This document shows positions 17,358 through 26,156 of a stretch of DNA of 64,000 nucleotides, piece after piece. The stretch's first letter is position 1, and every line of letters begins with the position of its first letter. The notes under the pieces are model-generated. The model was not told the DNA's origin and searched no databases. It saw nothing but the letters and a program-made list of their open reading frames with translations. The position numbers and the translations under genes were made by a program. This DNA is from JBDSZL01 sp039925145 (lineage in GTDB: Bacteria; Acidobacteriota; Vicinamibacteria; Vicinamibacterales; SCN-69-37), in NCBI GenBank assembly GCA_039925145.1, contig JBDSZL010000068.1, forward strand, positions 7,204-71,203, given 5' to 3'.

Positions 17358-18309
17358 GACGCACCGGCTCGGGGATGGTGACGGCGGGCAGACCGGCTTC
17401 GATCTCCGCGCGAGACGATTCTTCCCAAGCCGGCAGCTTCAGGTGCTGGCCCAGCGAGGCGGCTGGTTCGTCCACGAGAAAGCCGGGCTGCATCGTCGCG
17501 ATCTCACAGAGCACGCCGCCGGGTTCACGGAAGTAGATGGATTGAAAGTACTGGCGATCCATGACCTCCGTGACGGGGATGCCCGCGCGCATCAGCTCGC
17601 GACGCATCTGCAATTGATCGGCTTCGTCTGGAACGGCCATGGCGACGTGGTGGACGGTTCCGATGCCGTTGACGGCCTGTGGCCCTCCGCGCACGTGGAT
17701 GACGTCGATCCAGCGACCAGGTCCGGGCTGGTTGACGCCCAAGCGTGTGCGGCCGTCCATCTGATTCACGATCTCGAATCCGAGCATGGTCTTTAGAAAC
17801 TCGAGCGTTGGCTGCGGCGACGCGACGGTCATCGTCACGCTGTGCAGACCTCGCACTGCCGCGCGCTGATCGATCGCTGCCGACGTCCAGGCGGGGCGAT
17901 CGTCGGCGGCCTCCACGAGCTCGATGACGAGCCCTGACGGATCACGGCAGATGAGCGAGGCCTCTCCGAAATGCGAGGGCGGCAGCTCGGCGGAGGTGCC
18001 GAGCGCCCGCATCCGCGATTGCCAGAAGGGGATAGAGCCGATCGGAATCGAGAACGACGTCACCGTGACCTGCCCGGTGCCGAACGTGCCGGCCCGCACC
18101 CCGTAGCCGTGATACGGAAACGTGGTCCACACGGTGCCAGGTGTCCCGACTTCGGTGCCGTAGTAGAAGTGATAGACCTGGTTGTTGTCGAAATTGACGG
18201 TCTTCTTGACCAGCCGCAGCCCAAGGGCTGCGACATAGAAATCCAGGTCGGGCTGCGCCTGGTCGACCGTGGCCGTCACATGGTGGAGTCCCTGGATGGG
18301 TGAGGTCAT
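17344..18309 (-). CDS. Ring-cleaving dioxygenase, glyoxalase/VOC family
   Basis: About 321 residues from the ATG at 18309 (an upstream in-frame stretch of 29 codons does not look like protein). Two tandem VOC halves are visible. The first begins IQGLHHVTATVDQAQPDLDFY with the metal-ligand His; the second begins RGLHSVTMTV. Later metal-ligand positions are seen in GTVHHVAMAVPDEADQL and in YFREPGGVLCEIAT with the Glu. This two-domain extradiol dioxygenase layout matches the LinE/MhqO type that opens hydroquinone rings. The neighbouring esterase gene overlaps, suggesting a joint aromatic or quinone detoxification step. No MhqR-type repressor is adjacent. Confidence 0.9.
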   Translation of the reverse strand: MTSPIQGLHHVTATVDQAQPDLDFYVAALGLRLVKKTVNFDNNQVYHFYYGTEVGTPGTVWTTFPYHGYGVRAGTFGTGQVTVTSFSIPIGSIPFWQSRMRALGTSAELPPSHFGEASLICRDPSGLVIELVEAADDRPAWTSAAIDQRAAVRGLHSVTMTVASPQPTLEFLKTMLGFEIVNQMDGRTRLGVNQPGPGRWIDVIHVRGGPQAVNGIGTVHHVAMAVPDEADQLQMRRELMRAGIPVTEVMDRQYFQSIYFREPGGVLCEIATMQPGFLVDEPAASLGQHLKLPAWEESSRAEIEAGLPAVTIPEPVRHATT

Positions 18310-18425
18310 CGGCTTATTCTGGGCGCGCGCGGGCCGGAGGGCAACAGGCAGGGCAGAGCCCCGTTTCGGACTACACTGAAACGTTCTCGAGCGCACGGGG
18401 CGCGAGAGGCGACCGCAAGGGAGTC

Positions 18426-19115
18426 ATGAGCGACCACGCGCACGCGAACCCAGTCTGGGGCCTGATGGGCATGCTGTTCCGCAGCCACCCCTGGCACGGC
18501 GTCCCTATCGGGCGGCAGTCGCCTGAAATCGTCACCTGTTTCATCGAGATCGTGCCGAGCGATCTCGTCAAGTACGAGATCGACAAGTCGACCGGGCATC
18601 TCAAGATCGATCGGCCCCAGCAGTACTCCAATGTGTGTCCGGCGCCGTACGGCCTCATTCCGCAGACGTTCTGCGGCAGTCGCGTGGCGGCGCTCTCGGC
18701 GGCGCGAACGGGCCGCGCGCCGCTGACCGGCGACGGCGACCCGCTCGATGTCTGCGTACTGACGCAGAGCCCGATCACCCACGGCGACATCCTGCTGCGC
18801 GCCCGTCCTATCGGTGGCCTTCGCATGATCGACGGCGAAGAGGCCGACGACAAGGTGCTGGCCGTGCTCGAAGGAGATGCCGCCTACGGCACGTGGCGCG
18901 ACGTGGAGGATTGCCCGTCGGCCATGATCGAGCGCCTCGTCCACTATTTCGAGACCTACAAACTCGCGCCTGGCGCCACCGAGAAGCCGTGCGAAGTGGC
19001 GCACGTCTTCGGCCGCGACGCCGCGCACGAGCTGATCGATCAATCCCGCCTCGACTACCAGGAGCACTTCGGCGCCCTCGATTCGCTCTTGTCCGCCGTG
19101 CTGCGCGGTCAGTAA
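18426..19115 (+). CDS. ppa: Inorganic pyrophosphatase
   Basis: A 229-residue family I pyrophosphatase. The metal-binding signature DGDPLDVCVL (Asp103, Asp105, Asp108) is intact, and the substrate-contact segment KYEIDKSTGHLKIDRP at 49-64 is typical. The length is slightly above the usual bacterial 175-200 because of N- and C-terminal additions. The ATG at 18426 has AAGGGAG just upstream. The enzyme hydrolyses PPi to drive biosynthetic reactions in the cytosol. It is divergent from the dioxygenase gene. A heptamer repeat array begins about 27 bases beyond the stop. Confidence 0.93.
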   Translation: MSDHAHANPVWGLMGMLFRSHPWHGVPIGRQSPEIVTCFIEIVPSDLVKYEIDKSTGHLKIDRPQQYSNVCPAPYGLIPQTFCGSRVAALSAARTGRAPLTGDGDPLDVCVLTQSPITHGDILLRARPIGGLRMIDGEEADDKVLAVLEGDAAYGTWRDVEDCPSAMIERLVHYFETYKLAPGATEKPCEVAHVFGRDAAHELIDQSRLDYQEHFGALDSLLSAVLRGQ

Positions 19116-19142
19116 CGACGCGCGCCAGAGTCGCGCAATCCG

Positions 19143-19259
19143 CAAGCCGCAAGCCCCAAGCCCCAAGCCCCGAGCCCCGAGCCCGAGCCCGAGCCCCAAG
19201 CCGCGAGCCGCGAGCCGCGAGCCGCGAGCCGTAAGCCCCAAGCCCCAAGCCCCGAGCCG
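19143..19259. repeat. RAGCCSC heptamer array
   Basis: About 17 tandem units of 7 bases with the pattern AAGCCCC, GAGCCCC, AAGCCGC or GAGCCGC, broken by two 6-base units near the middle. This is the largest of the three arrays in the window. It fills the space between the pyrophosphatase gene and the promoter of the GntR gene. The unit register is strict, which argues against random low complexity. Confidence 0.88.
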
Positions 19260-19265
19260 TCCTAC

Positions 19266-19304
19266 TTGACACTCCCCCCTATCTGTCATAGTGTCATATG
19301 ACAG
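19266..19304 (+). promoter_or_regulatory. Promoter and palindromic operator of the GntR-ABC operon
   Basis: A TTGACA at 19266-19271 is followed after 17 bases by TAGTGT (19289-19294), a plausible sigma-70 pair. An inverted repeat CTGTCAT (19283-19289) and ATGACAG (19298-19304), with an extra half site GTGTCATA between them, covers the -10 box and expected start point. YtrA-type GntR regulators repress their own operons from such palindromes, so this is the likely autoregulatory site. Expected transcription start is near 19301. Confidence 0.7.
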
Positions 19305-19312
19305 TAGTCATC

Positions 19313-19717
19313 ATGCGACTTCAGGTCTCCTTCAGCAGCGGCAAGCCGGTCTACCTCCAGCTCGTAGACCAGGTGAAGGCCGCGGCCGCTTCTGGTGCCG
19401 TGCGGCCTGGTGACGTGCTGCCCGGCATCCGACCCCTTGCCGAGCAGCTGCGAGTGAACCGCAACACCGTCGCCAAGGCGTATGCCGAGCTCGAGTCCCA
19501 GGGTGTCGTCACCACCGAAGCGGGCAAGGGATCGTTCATTGCCGCCAACAGTCAGCCCTACCGCAAGGATGTCCGTCTCAAGCTCCTCAGCGAGGAGATC
19601 GACCAGGCGGTGGTTCAGGCGCACCACCTTCGCGTGAGCAAAGCCGAGCTCGTACGCCTGGTGAGCGAGCGCTACGACCTGTTCGAGCACAAGCGCGACC
19701 GCGCGGCGATTGGATAA
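19313..19717 (+). CDS. GntR family transcriptional regulator, YtrA-like
   Basis: About 134 residues: a winged-helix DNA-binding domain (VYLQLVDQVKAAAASGAVRPGD, LPGIRPLAEQLRVNRNTVAKAYAELESQGVV) followed by a short helical tail, the size of the YtrA subfamily. Residues SGKPVYLQLVDQV near the start match the family. I prefer the ATG at 19313 over the in-frame ATG at 19298 because the latter lies within the operator and before the expected transcription start. Neither has a Shine-Dalgarno, suggesting a short leader mRNA. YtrA-type repressors control ABC exporters encoded downstream, as found here. Confidence 0.88.
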   Translation: MRLQVSFSSGKPVYLQLVDQVKAAAASGAVRPGDVLPGIRPLAEQLRVNRNTVAKAYAELESQGVVTTEAGKGSFIAANSQPYRKDVRLKLLSEEIDQAVVQAHHLRVSKAELVRLVSERYDLFEHKRDRAAIG

Positions 19718-19720
19718 CCC

Positions 19721-20626
19721 ATGTCTACACAGCCACTCGCGATTGAGATTACCGACCTCGTGCGGCGCTACGGCCGTACCGACGCGGTCAACGGACTGAG
19801 CCTCCGCGTCGAGCCGGGCCGGTGCTACGGGTTTTTTGGGCGTAACGGCGCGGGAAAGACCACCACCATCAAGTGCCTGCTGAATCTGCTGAAACCCACG
19901 AGCGGCTCGGTAAAGGTCTTCGGCCTGGATCCGGCGCGTGACGAGGTGGCTGTCAAGTCACGCATTGCCTATGTCCCCGATATGGTCGCGTTCTACCCGT
20001 GGATGACCGTCCGCGACACGCTCGAGTACTGCGCGTCGTTTCGCAGACACTGGAACGACGAGACCGAGCGCAGCCTGCTCTCGCGCTTTCGCCTCGATCC
20101 GGCGCAGAAGACCTCCCACCTGTCCAAAGGGCAGCGCACGCAACTCGCGCTGATCACCGCCATCTGCCCCGAGCCGGACATGCTGGTTCTCGACGAGCCG
20201 ACGTCTGGACTCGATCCGATCGTCCGGCGCGAGTTCATCGAGACGGTCATCGGCGCGTATCAGGACGCCGATCCCGGCCGACGCACGGTGTTCGTCTCCA
20301 CGCACCTGATCTCCGAGTTCGAAGGGCTGATTGACCGATTCACCATCATCGATGCGGGCCGTGAGGTGCTGACACTGGATGCCGACGTTGCGCGCGAACG
20401 GTTCCAGCGCATCCACGCACGTTTTGCCGGCGAGCCGCCGGCCCTCGACGTGCCAGGGGCGCACGTGCGCCGCGCGGGGAGGGAACTCGAGGTGGTCGTG
20501 GCCGACAACGCAGTGGGCATGCTGGACCGACTGCGTGCTTCGTCGCCGGAGACGATCAGCAGCGAGGCGCTCAGCCTCGAAGAGATCTACGTCAGTGCAC
20601 TCGCGCCGGCGGCGGTGCCCGCATGA
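19721..20626 (+). CDS. ABC transporter ATP-binding protein
   Basis: 301 residues. Walker A is GRNGAGKT (40-48 region), the signature is LSKGQ (134-138), Walker B is LVLDEP (155-160) with catalytic Glu159, and the H-loop is in VFVSTHL. The usual Q-loop glutamine is replaced (YVPDMV), a feature shared with YtrB/BcrA-type exporters. It begins 3 bases after the GntR gene and overlaps the permease by ATGA. Together they form an exporter with drug, lantibiotic or envelope-stress substrates as the usual guess. A C-terminal domain of about 80 residues follows the ATPase core. Confidence 0.92.
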   Translation: MSTQPLAIEITDLVRRYGRTDAVNGLSLRVEPGRCYGFFGRNGAGKTTTIKCLLNLLKPTSGSVKVFGLDPARDEVAVKSRIAYVPDMVAFYPWMTVRDTLEYCASFRRHWNDETERSLLSRFRLDPAQKTSHLSKGQRTQLALITAICPEPDMLVLDEPTSGLDPIVRREFIETVIGAYQDADPGRRTVFVSTHLISEFEGLIDRFTIIDAGREVLTLDADVARERFQRIHARFAGEPPALDVPGAHVRRAGRELEVVVADNAVGMLDRLRASSPETISSEALSLEEIYVSALAPAAVPA

Positions 20627-22281
20627 CACGGCGTTCACCCTACGCACTTCTGCTGAAGAAGGAAGTTCGCGCGATTCTGCCGGCGTTTGTTGCCATCACC
20701 GCCGTCCTTGGGGCCGCCGCGCTGTTGGAGGACAGCCTGCTCCGGTTCGCCGCTCTTACGGCAGCTGTGCTGGGCCCCGCGGCGTTCGGTGCCCTGTCGA
20801 TGGGGCATGAATACACTTACGGGACCCTCGTCCTGGCGCTGTCTCGACCCGTCAGCCGCCAGGCTTTGCTGCTCGTCAAAGGCATGGCCGTCATCGCGGC
20901 TATCGTCCTGCTGTCGCTACTTGTGATGCTGCTGTTGGGACGCGTCCCGCTCGTGAATCTGAACGTCACATATTTTCTCGGCCGCACGACCGTCAGTGCA
21001 TCGACCGCTCAGTTCGACACCGCCCGGACCGTGCTCGTGCTACCCGTGCTTTGCGGCGTGTTCTTAGCGCCGTGGCTCACGTTGATGTGCCGGAGCACCA
21101 TTGCCGGCGTCATCTTTACGGCGGCGTTACCTGCGTTGACCTGGCTCGGTGCCGCTGCCGTGCTCGCGGCACGTTACGGAATCGGCGCACCGATTCCGCA
21201 TGAGGCGGAGCGTTTGCCCCTACGGGTGTTGTGGGGGGCCTGTCTGTTGTTGTGCGCCGCGGGAGCCGCAGGCACCTGGCGCCTGTTCATCCGGATGGAA
21301 GCGATCGACGGGCCCAGTGTGGCGGTGCACCTGCCCCGCTGGCTGTCTCGTGCTTCGCGCGTGGTCTCAGACCATCAAACGGGTCACCGTCCCGTGTTGT
21401 GGCTGCTCGCGCAGAAAGAAGTGCGGCTGCTGCAGATGGTCTTCATGCTCGCAGGCCTTTACGTGATCGGTCATCTCGCGTTGCGTCTACTGCAGCCTAT
21501 CGCGCCGGACATGCTCACAACGCTCGCGAACGTCTCAGTGGTCCTCTACAGGACCGTGGTCGCGTGGCTGATCGGCTCGGTGACATTCGCCGAGGAACAG
21601 CGATTCGGGACCGTCGCCTGGCAACTCCTACTCCCAGTATCAGTAGTGCGGCAATGGACCGTGAAGGTGACGGTCGCGCTGGGGCTCGTCGTGCTGCTCG
21701 CATTCGTTCTGCCTGTTCTTCTGGAAACTCTGGCGCCGGTGGCCGGCTACGAGAGCGGGCTGCGAGCCGCGCCGCTGCTACTGGTACTGGCGCTCGCATG
21801 TGCGAGTCTGTACGTGTCTTCGCTGTCACGTGACGCTGTGCATGCCCTGCTCGCCGTTCCGTTAGCGATCGGCGCCGGCAGCACAGTGGTGTACGGCGTT
21901 GTTCATGCGAGGCGAGTTGTTTCGCGTCTTATCGAGCCCGTCGTGATCCATTTCGCGCCAGACGGCCTGCCGTTCCAGCTCCAGCACTGGATGTCTGCCG
22001 TTGACGATGGCATGCCTGTAGTCCTGCTCCTCGGCGCATTGGCTCTACTGCTGCGACTGACCATGAGGAACTATGCGCGACTCGACCGGGATGCCCGTCA
22101 TATTGCGAGGCAGGTCGGGTGGCTCGGAGTTTCCCTCGTGGGCCTGATGCTGCTGGGAGCGGTAACATCCGACGTCGCGAGCATCATGCGCTTCCGCACG
22201 AACACGTGGTGCGCAACGCATCCCGAGGATTGCCGCGCCCAGATCCATCGCATGTACAACATTTGGGGCTACCGAAAGTAG
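20623..22281 (+). CDS. ABC transporter permease, two-half membrane protein
   Basis: 552 residues with roughly ten to twelve hydrophobic segments arranged in two halves separated by a hydrophilic part near residues 225-265. It is the membrane partner of the upstream ATPase (4-base overlap). The N-terminal half begins LLLKKEVRAILPAFVAITAV and the second half LLAQKEVRLLQMVFMLAGL, so both halves carry the same K-x-KEVR entry motif, pointing to an internal duplication of an ABC-2-type permease. The C-terminus ends on a hydrophilic tail with two Cys residues. Substrate unknown. Confidence 0.85.
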   Translation: MTRRSPYALLLKKEVRAILPAFVAITAVLGAAALLEDSLLRFAALTAAVLGPAAFGALSMGHEYTYGTLVLALSRPVSRQALLLVKGMAVIAAIVLLSLLVMLLLGRVPLVNLNVTYFLGRTTVSASTAQFDTARTVLVLPVLCGVFLAPWLTLMCRSTIAGVIFTAALPALTWLGAAAVLAARYGIGAPIPHEAERLPLRVLWGACLLLCAAGAAGTWRLFIRMEAIDGPSVAVHLPRWLSRASRVVSDHQTGHRPVLWLLAQKEVRLLQMVFMLAGLYVIGHLALRLLQPIAPDMLTTLANVSVVLYRTVVAWLIGSVTFAEEQRFGTVAWQLLLPVSVVRQWTVKVTVALGLVVLLAFVLPVLLETLAPVAGYESGLRAAPLLLVLALACASLYVSSLSRDAVHALLAVPLAIGAGSTVVYGVVHARRVVSRLIEPVVIHFAPDGLPFQLQHWMSAVDDGMPVVLLLGALALLLRLTMRNYARLDRDARHIARQVGWLGVSLVGLMLLGAVTSDVASIMRFRTNTWCATHPEDCRAQIHRMYNIWGYRK

Positions 22282-22365
22282 CGCAATCCGCCGGCGCGGC
22301 CCCGCGCCCAGTTTGCCCCCCGCCCTGATGTACGATGTCCTTGCCAGCACCATGAAGGAGCAGGG

Positions 22366-24471
22366 ATGCGCCCTATCGCCAGGCTGAGCCTCGGCATTGC
22401 CGCCGCGTGCTGCCTCGCCAGCCTTCCGGCCGTGGCCCCAGCCACAGGGAGCGGCAACCTTCTACAGACGCCCCTCCGGGCGCAAAGCGCTCCTGCTGGC
22501 GTCGCGGCCGCACCGCCCCAGACGGCCCCGGTGGGCAATCTCAAAGACCAGCGTCCCGTCTTCCGTGGCAGCGCGAGCTTTGTCTACGTGGACGTCTACC
22601 CACGGCGCGACGGGAAGGTCGTGGACGGACTGACAGCGGCAGACTTCCAGGTGTTCGAAGACGGCAAGCCGCAAACCGTCGAGCTCTTCGAGTTCCTGCG
22701 CGCCGAACCAAACACCCCCGACGCCGAGCGTCGCGATCCGAACACGCAGGAAGACGGCGATCGGCAGGCGGCCGATCCGCGCAACCGGGTGTTCGTCATC
22801 TACCTCGACCTCTATCACACCACCGTCACCGGCTCGAACCTGGCCCGGCGTCCGATCACAGAGTTCCTCGACCGGACCATCAGTCCCACCGACGTCTTCG
22901 GCGTGATCACACCAGAAGTGCTGGTCTCACAGCTGGTGTTTGGCCGGCGTACCGAATCGGTCGAAAAGCAGTTGTCGCAGTTCTGGACATGGGGGCAAGC
23001 GGATCGCGCGGTAATGGACCGCACCCCGATTGAGCGGCAATTGATTCAATGCGCCAGTGCCGCCGCTCCAGAGTTGGGAGAACTACTGGTGCGTCTGCAC
23101 CGCGAAGACCTCCTGCTCGGCAACCTCGAGAACCTGATGGTGCGGCTCCGCGATTTGAAAGACGAACGCAAGAACATCCTGTTCATCTCCGAAGGCTGGG
23201 TGCCGCAAGGCCAGCATCCGGAACTGGCGTCACTCGGGAGTGGCAGCGTGCCGACGGTCGGCACGGGCTCGACGGGCAGGCTCGGCATCGGCAACATGCA
23301 GGTTGGCGCTCGCGACAATTCCTGGTGCGATCGGCAGCTGGGACACCTGGCGTACATCGACTTTGCCCAGCGTTTCCGCGACCTCCTCAGCTCGGCCCGC
23401 CGGTCGAACGTCACGTTCTTTCCGGTCGACGTGGGCGGACTCCGCACATATGCACCAACGGCGGCGACGTCCGGGCCCCAACCGACCAGCAGCCCGGCAA
23501 GCGCGAGGACCCTTCGGGAGCTCGCAGAGAACACCGATGGATTCGCGATCGTGGATACCAACGATTTGGTCGGTGCCGTTCGACGCGTGAGCGACAGCCT
23601 CTCTGCGTACTACCTCCTCGGCTACTACTCCACGAACACGAACGCCGACGGCAAGTTCCGGTCGATCGAGGTGAAGACCAGGCAGCCTCGCATATCTGTC
23701 TCCGCACGACGCGGCTATCTGGCACCGACGGCAGCCATGGTCGCGGCCGCGGCGGCGGCGCCGTCCTCGGCCGCTTCTGCACCGTCAGGCGTTGACGATG
23801 AGCTCTCCCGACTGGGACGGCTGCGACCAGACGCCGAGTTGTTCAGTTATGGTGCGTTCGCCTCAGGCCGCCTGGACCTCGTGGTCGAACTGGCCAGTCG
23901 TTCGGTGGAGGGTGGCCGATGGAAGAATGGGGGCGACGTGCGGGCCACTGTCACTGGAGCGCCGGGCGGGGTCAATACTGTGCTCACCGGACGCCTGGAG
24001 CCCGGCGCACGCGCCGTCGTCTTGCGCGCGCCGCTCGAGAAGGTGCCGACTGGCATCTTGCATGTCGCGGTGCGCATTTCTGGCGACGATGGCCAGCTCG
24101 AGGACAGGACTGATGTCGCGCCGGCAGCCGGATCGCTACTCGGTGCGGGCATGGTCTTCAGAGGCACGCCGTCTCCGCGGTCGGTCCTCAAACCTGTCGC
24201 CGACTTTCAGTTTCGTCGGACGGAGCGGCTGCACGCCGAGTGGGCAACACTGAAGCCCGTGAACAGCAAGAGCATCCGATTGCTCGACCGCCGTGGTCAG
24301 GCCCTCGGCCAGAACGCCACCGTGTCGGAGGGACAATCAGACGGGGTGCTCACGCTGTCGGCCGACCTCAACATCTCGGCGTTGGCCGAGGGCGAATATG
24401 TGCTCGAACTGACGGCCGGCGACGGGACCGAGACCGACCGAAAGCTCCTTGCGTTCCGCGTGGTAAGGTAA
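22366..24471 (+). CDS. VWFA-related acidobacterial domain protein, secreted
   Basis: 701 residues, signal peptide at the N-terminus (ending near PAVAPATGSG). The pre-VWA beta segment reads FRGSASFVYVDVYPRRDGKV and VDGLTAADFQVFEDGKPQTV; the VWA fold includes VFVIYLDLYHTTVTG and NILFISEGWVPQG; ENTDGFAIV and SAYYLLGYYSTNTNADG follow. It is a paralogue of the protein at 3675-5771, of equal length and with the same end LLAFRVVR, though the middle diverges. It follows the GntR-ABC operon by 85 bases with an AAGGAG ribosome site, so it may or may not be co-transcribed. Function unknown. Confidence 0.85.
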   Translation: MRPIARLSLGIAAACCLASLPAVAPATGSGNLLQTPLRAQSAPAGVAAAPPQTAPVGNLKDQRPVFRGSASFVYVDVYPRRDGKVVDGLTAADFQVFEDGKPQTVELFEFLRAEPNTPDAERRDPNTQEDGDRQAADPRNRVFVIYLDLYHTTVTGSNLARRPITEFLDRTISPTDVFGVITPEVLVSQLVFGRRTESVEKQLSQFWTWGQADRAVMDRTPIERQLIQCASAAAPELGELLVRLHREDLLLGNLENLMVRLRDLKDERKNILFISEGWVPQGQHPELASLGSGSVPTVGTGSTGRLGIGNMQVGARDNSWCDRQLGHLAYIDFAQRFRDLLSSARRSNVTFFPVDVGGLRTYAPTAATSGPQPTSSPASARTLRELAENTDGFAIVDTNDLVGAVRRVSDSLSAYYLLGYYSTNTNADGKFRSIEVKTRQPRISVSARRGYLAPTAAMVAAAAAAPSSAASAPSGVDDELSRLGRLRPDAELFSYGAFASGRLDLVVELASRSVEGGRWKNGGDVRATVTGAPGGVNTVLTGRLEPGARAVVLRAPLEKVPTGILHVAVRISGDDGQLEDRTDVAPAAGSLLGAGMVFRGTPSPRSVLKPVADFQFRRTERLHAEWATLKPVNSKSIRLLDRRGQALGQNATVSEGQSDGVLTLSADLNISALAEGEYVLELTAGDGTETDRKLLAFRVVR

Positions 24472-24487
24472 AAGCAGTGAGTCGCCC

Positions 24488-24877
24488 ATGAAGCTGCGGA
24501 TCATCTGTTCCTCGAAAATTCATCACGCCGTGGTCACGTCAGCCGACCTGCACTACATCGGCAGCATCGGCATCGACCGGACACTGATGGACCTGAGCGG
24601 GATCATCGAAGGCGAACAGGTGGCGGTCTGGAACATCAACAACGGCGAGCGGATCGAGACCTACGCGATTCCCCTCCCCGCCGGTTCCGGGCACATTGTC
24701 GTCAATGGGGCGGCCGCCCGACATTTCACGGCTGGCGATCGCATCATCATCGCGGCGTTCTCTCTGACGGATGAGCCGCTGGTCCCCAAGATGATCGCGG
24801 TGGATGAGCAGAATCGATTCGTTCGACGATTGGACGGCGCCACCACCCCTCAAGATCTGGTTGGTCTCGCCAAGTAG
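24488..24877 (+). CDS. panD: Aspartate 1-decarboxylase
   Basis: 129 residues, the usual size of the pyruvoyl enzyme that converts aspartate to beta-alanine for pantothenate and coenzyme A. The autocatalytic cleavage site Gly-Ser lies in DLHYIGSIGID (after Gly24 or nearby), preceded by KIHHAVVTSADL, and the NGAAARHFTAGDRIIIAAF segment is conserved. The protein is made as a proenzyme and cut to give the pyruvoyl group. It starts 16 bases after the VWFA-related gene. No other pantothenate gene is present in the window. Confidence 0.93.
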   Translation: MKLRIICSSKIHHAVVTSADLHYIGSIGIDRTLMDLSGIIEGEQVAVWNINNGERIETYAIPLPAGSGHIVVNGAAARHFTAGDRIIIAAFSLTDEPLVPKMIAVDEQNRFVRRLDGATTPQDLVGLAK

Positions 24878-24918
24878 CCTCGGAGCGCACGGCCCAGGCC
24901 CAGGCGCACGCGAGACGC

Positions 24919-25353
24919 TCAGTCCCCTCGTCCTGACGGATCCACGTTGACGCGGTACTGCAGGGTGGCGGCAATCATGCTCGCCCGGCGCTTGGCCTCT
25001 TCTGCCACAGGCCCCTGAAACAGGTCGTCGACAGTGCGGTGGAACAGCGCGATCCAGCGACTGAACGTGCCTTCGGTCAGAGCTGTCTTCCGGGCGAGTG
25101 CCTGGTGGACCACCAACGGATTGCCTTTGAACGTCGCGGTGCCGAACAGCACCGATTCCCAGAAGTCGTACATCTTGGGCAAGTGCACTGCCCAGTCGAC
25201 TCGCGCCACGTCGTTGAAGATAAGACCCAGCACGTCGTCTCTGCCAATCCGCTCGTAGAACGTGTCCACCATCTGGACGATCGCCGCGCGAGAAGCGATG
25301 TCCATCCTGGCGGCACCGGAAGCTGCGGCAGCATCGGCGGTGGAGAGACTCAT
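24919..25353 (-). CDS. Group III truncated hemoglobin
   Basis: About 144 residues. The pattern fits group III truncated globins: VDTFYERIGRDDVLGLIFND, WAVHLPKMYDFWESVLFG, VVHQAL with a candidate proximal His, and FSRWIALFHRTVDDLF. Starts possible are GTG at 25356 and ATG at 25353; I choose the ATG. Such globins bind oxygen or NO and help against nitrosative stress; the distal ligand cannot be assigned safely from sequence alone. It is convergent with panD and divergent from the response regulator gene. Confidence 0.88.
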   Translation of the reverse strand: MSLSTADAAAASGAARMDIASRAAIVQMVDTFYERIGRDDVLGLIFNDVARVDWAVHLPKMYDFWESVLFGTATFKGNPLVVHQALARKTALTEGTFSRWIALFHRTVDDLFQGPVAEEAKRRASMIAATLQYRVNVDPSGRGD

Positions 25354-25496
25354 CACCCATTCTGGATCGATTGCGGCGTGAGCGGCCGCAGCCCGCGCGG
25401 AATACCGGCCCGGTCATATCACGCGGGCGGTTGAACGCGCCCCCGCAAGCGTCGTTCAGCAGCTGTTCACGTTATCTGCGCTATAAACGATGCGAC

Positions 25497-26156
25497 ATGC
25501 GGGTGCTCATCGTGGAAGACGAGCCGGCGCTGGCCCGTCAGCTGGCGTCTGCGCTCGGCGCGGCCGGCTACGCGGTCGACCAGGCCACCGACGGCCGGCG
25601 TGCGGAGTTTCTCGGTGCGACCGAGCAGTACGACGCCGTGGTGCTCGACCTCGGGCTGCCGGTCATCGATGGCCTGACGTTGCTGCGGCGCTGGCGCGAG
25701 AGCGGCATAGGCGCACCGGTGCTGGTGCTGACCGCGCGCGGTAGCTGGCACGACAAGGTGGCCGGCATCGACAGCGGCGCCGACGACTACATGTCGAAAC
25801 CCTTCGAGATGGAAGAGGTGCTCGCACGTGTGCGCGCATTGATCCGGCGCGCCAGTGGCCAGGCGGTGCCGGCTCTGCGATGTGGCGCCATCCTGCTCGA
25901 TCCGCGTGCCACGCGGGTCACGGTCGACGGCGTCCCCGTGCGCCTGTCGAGTCACGAGTTCCGGGTGCTGTCGTACCTGATGCACCACCGCGGACGGGTG
26001 ATCTCACAAACAGAGCTGGCCGATCACATCTACGCGCGCGACGCCGACCGTGACTCAAACACCGTGGAGGTATTCATCGCACGGCTGCGTCGTAAGGTCG
26101 GCGCAAGCGCCATTGCGACGGTCCGCGGACATGGCTATCGCATGGAGGGCGCGTGA
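25497..26156 (+). CDS. OmpR/PhoP-family response regulator
   Basis: 219 residues. Receiver: VEDE acidic residues, phosphoacceptor Asp51 (VVLDLGLP), Thr in VLTARGSW and Lys101 (YMSKPFE). A winged-helix effector domain follows with LSSHEFRVLSYLMHHRGRVIS, SNTVEVFIARLRRKVG and TVRGHGYRM, typical of the OmpR family. The ATG at 25497 is used because it begins MRVLIVEDE directly. It overlaps the kinase gene by 4 bases. A PhoP-like system responding to envelope conditions is likely; the target genes are not evident. No Shine-Dalgarno is seen. Confidence 0.93.
   Translation: MRVLIVEDEPALARQLASALGAAGYAVDQATDGRRAEFLGATEQYDAVVLDLGLPVIDGLTLLRRWRESGIGAPVLVLTARGSWHDKVAGIDSGADDYMSKPFEMEEVLARVRALIRRASGQAVPALRCGAILLDPRATRVTVDGVPVRLSSHEFRVLSYLMHHRGRVISQTELADHIYARDADRDSNTVEVFIARLRRKVGASAIATVRGHGYRMEGA

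Noticed and set aside
15638..19259. Heptamer arrays as CRISPR
   Set aside because: The units are 7 bases with no spacers between them and no cas genes in the window.
25441..25497. Promoter of the PhoP/PhoQ-like pair
   Set aside because: A TATAAA lies just before the ATG but no -35 at proper spacing was found.
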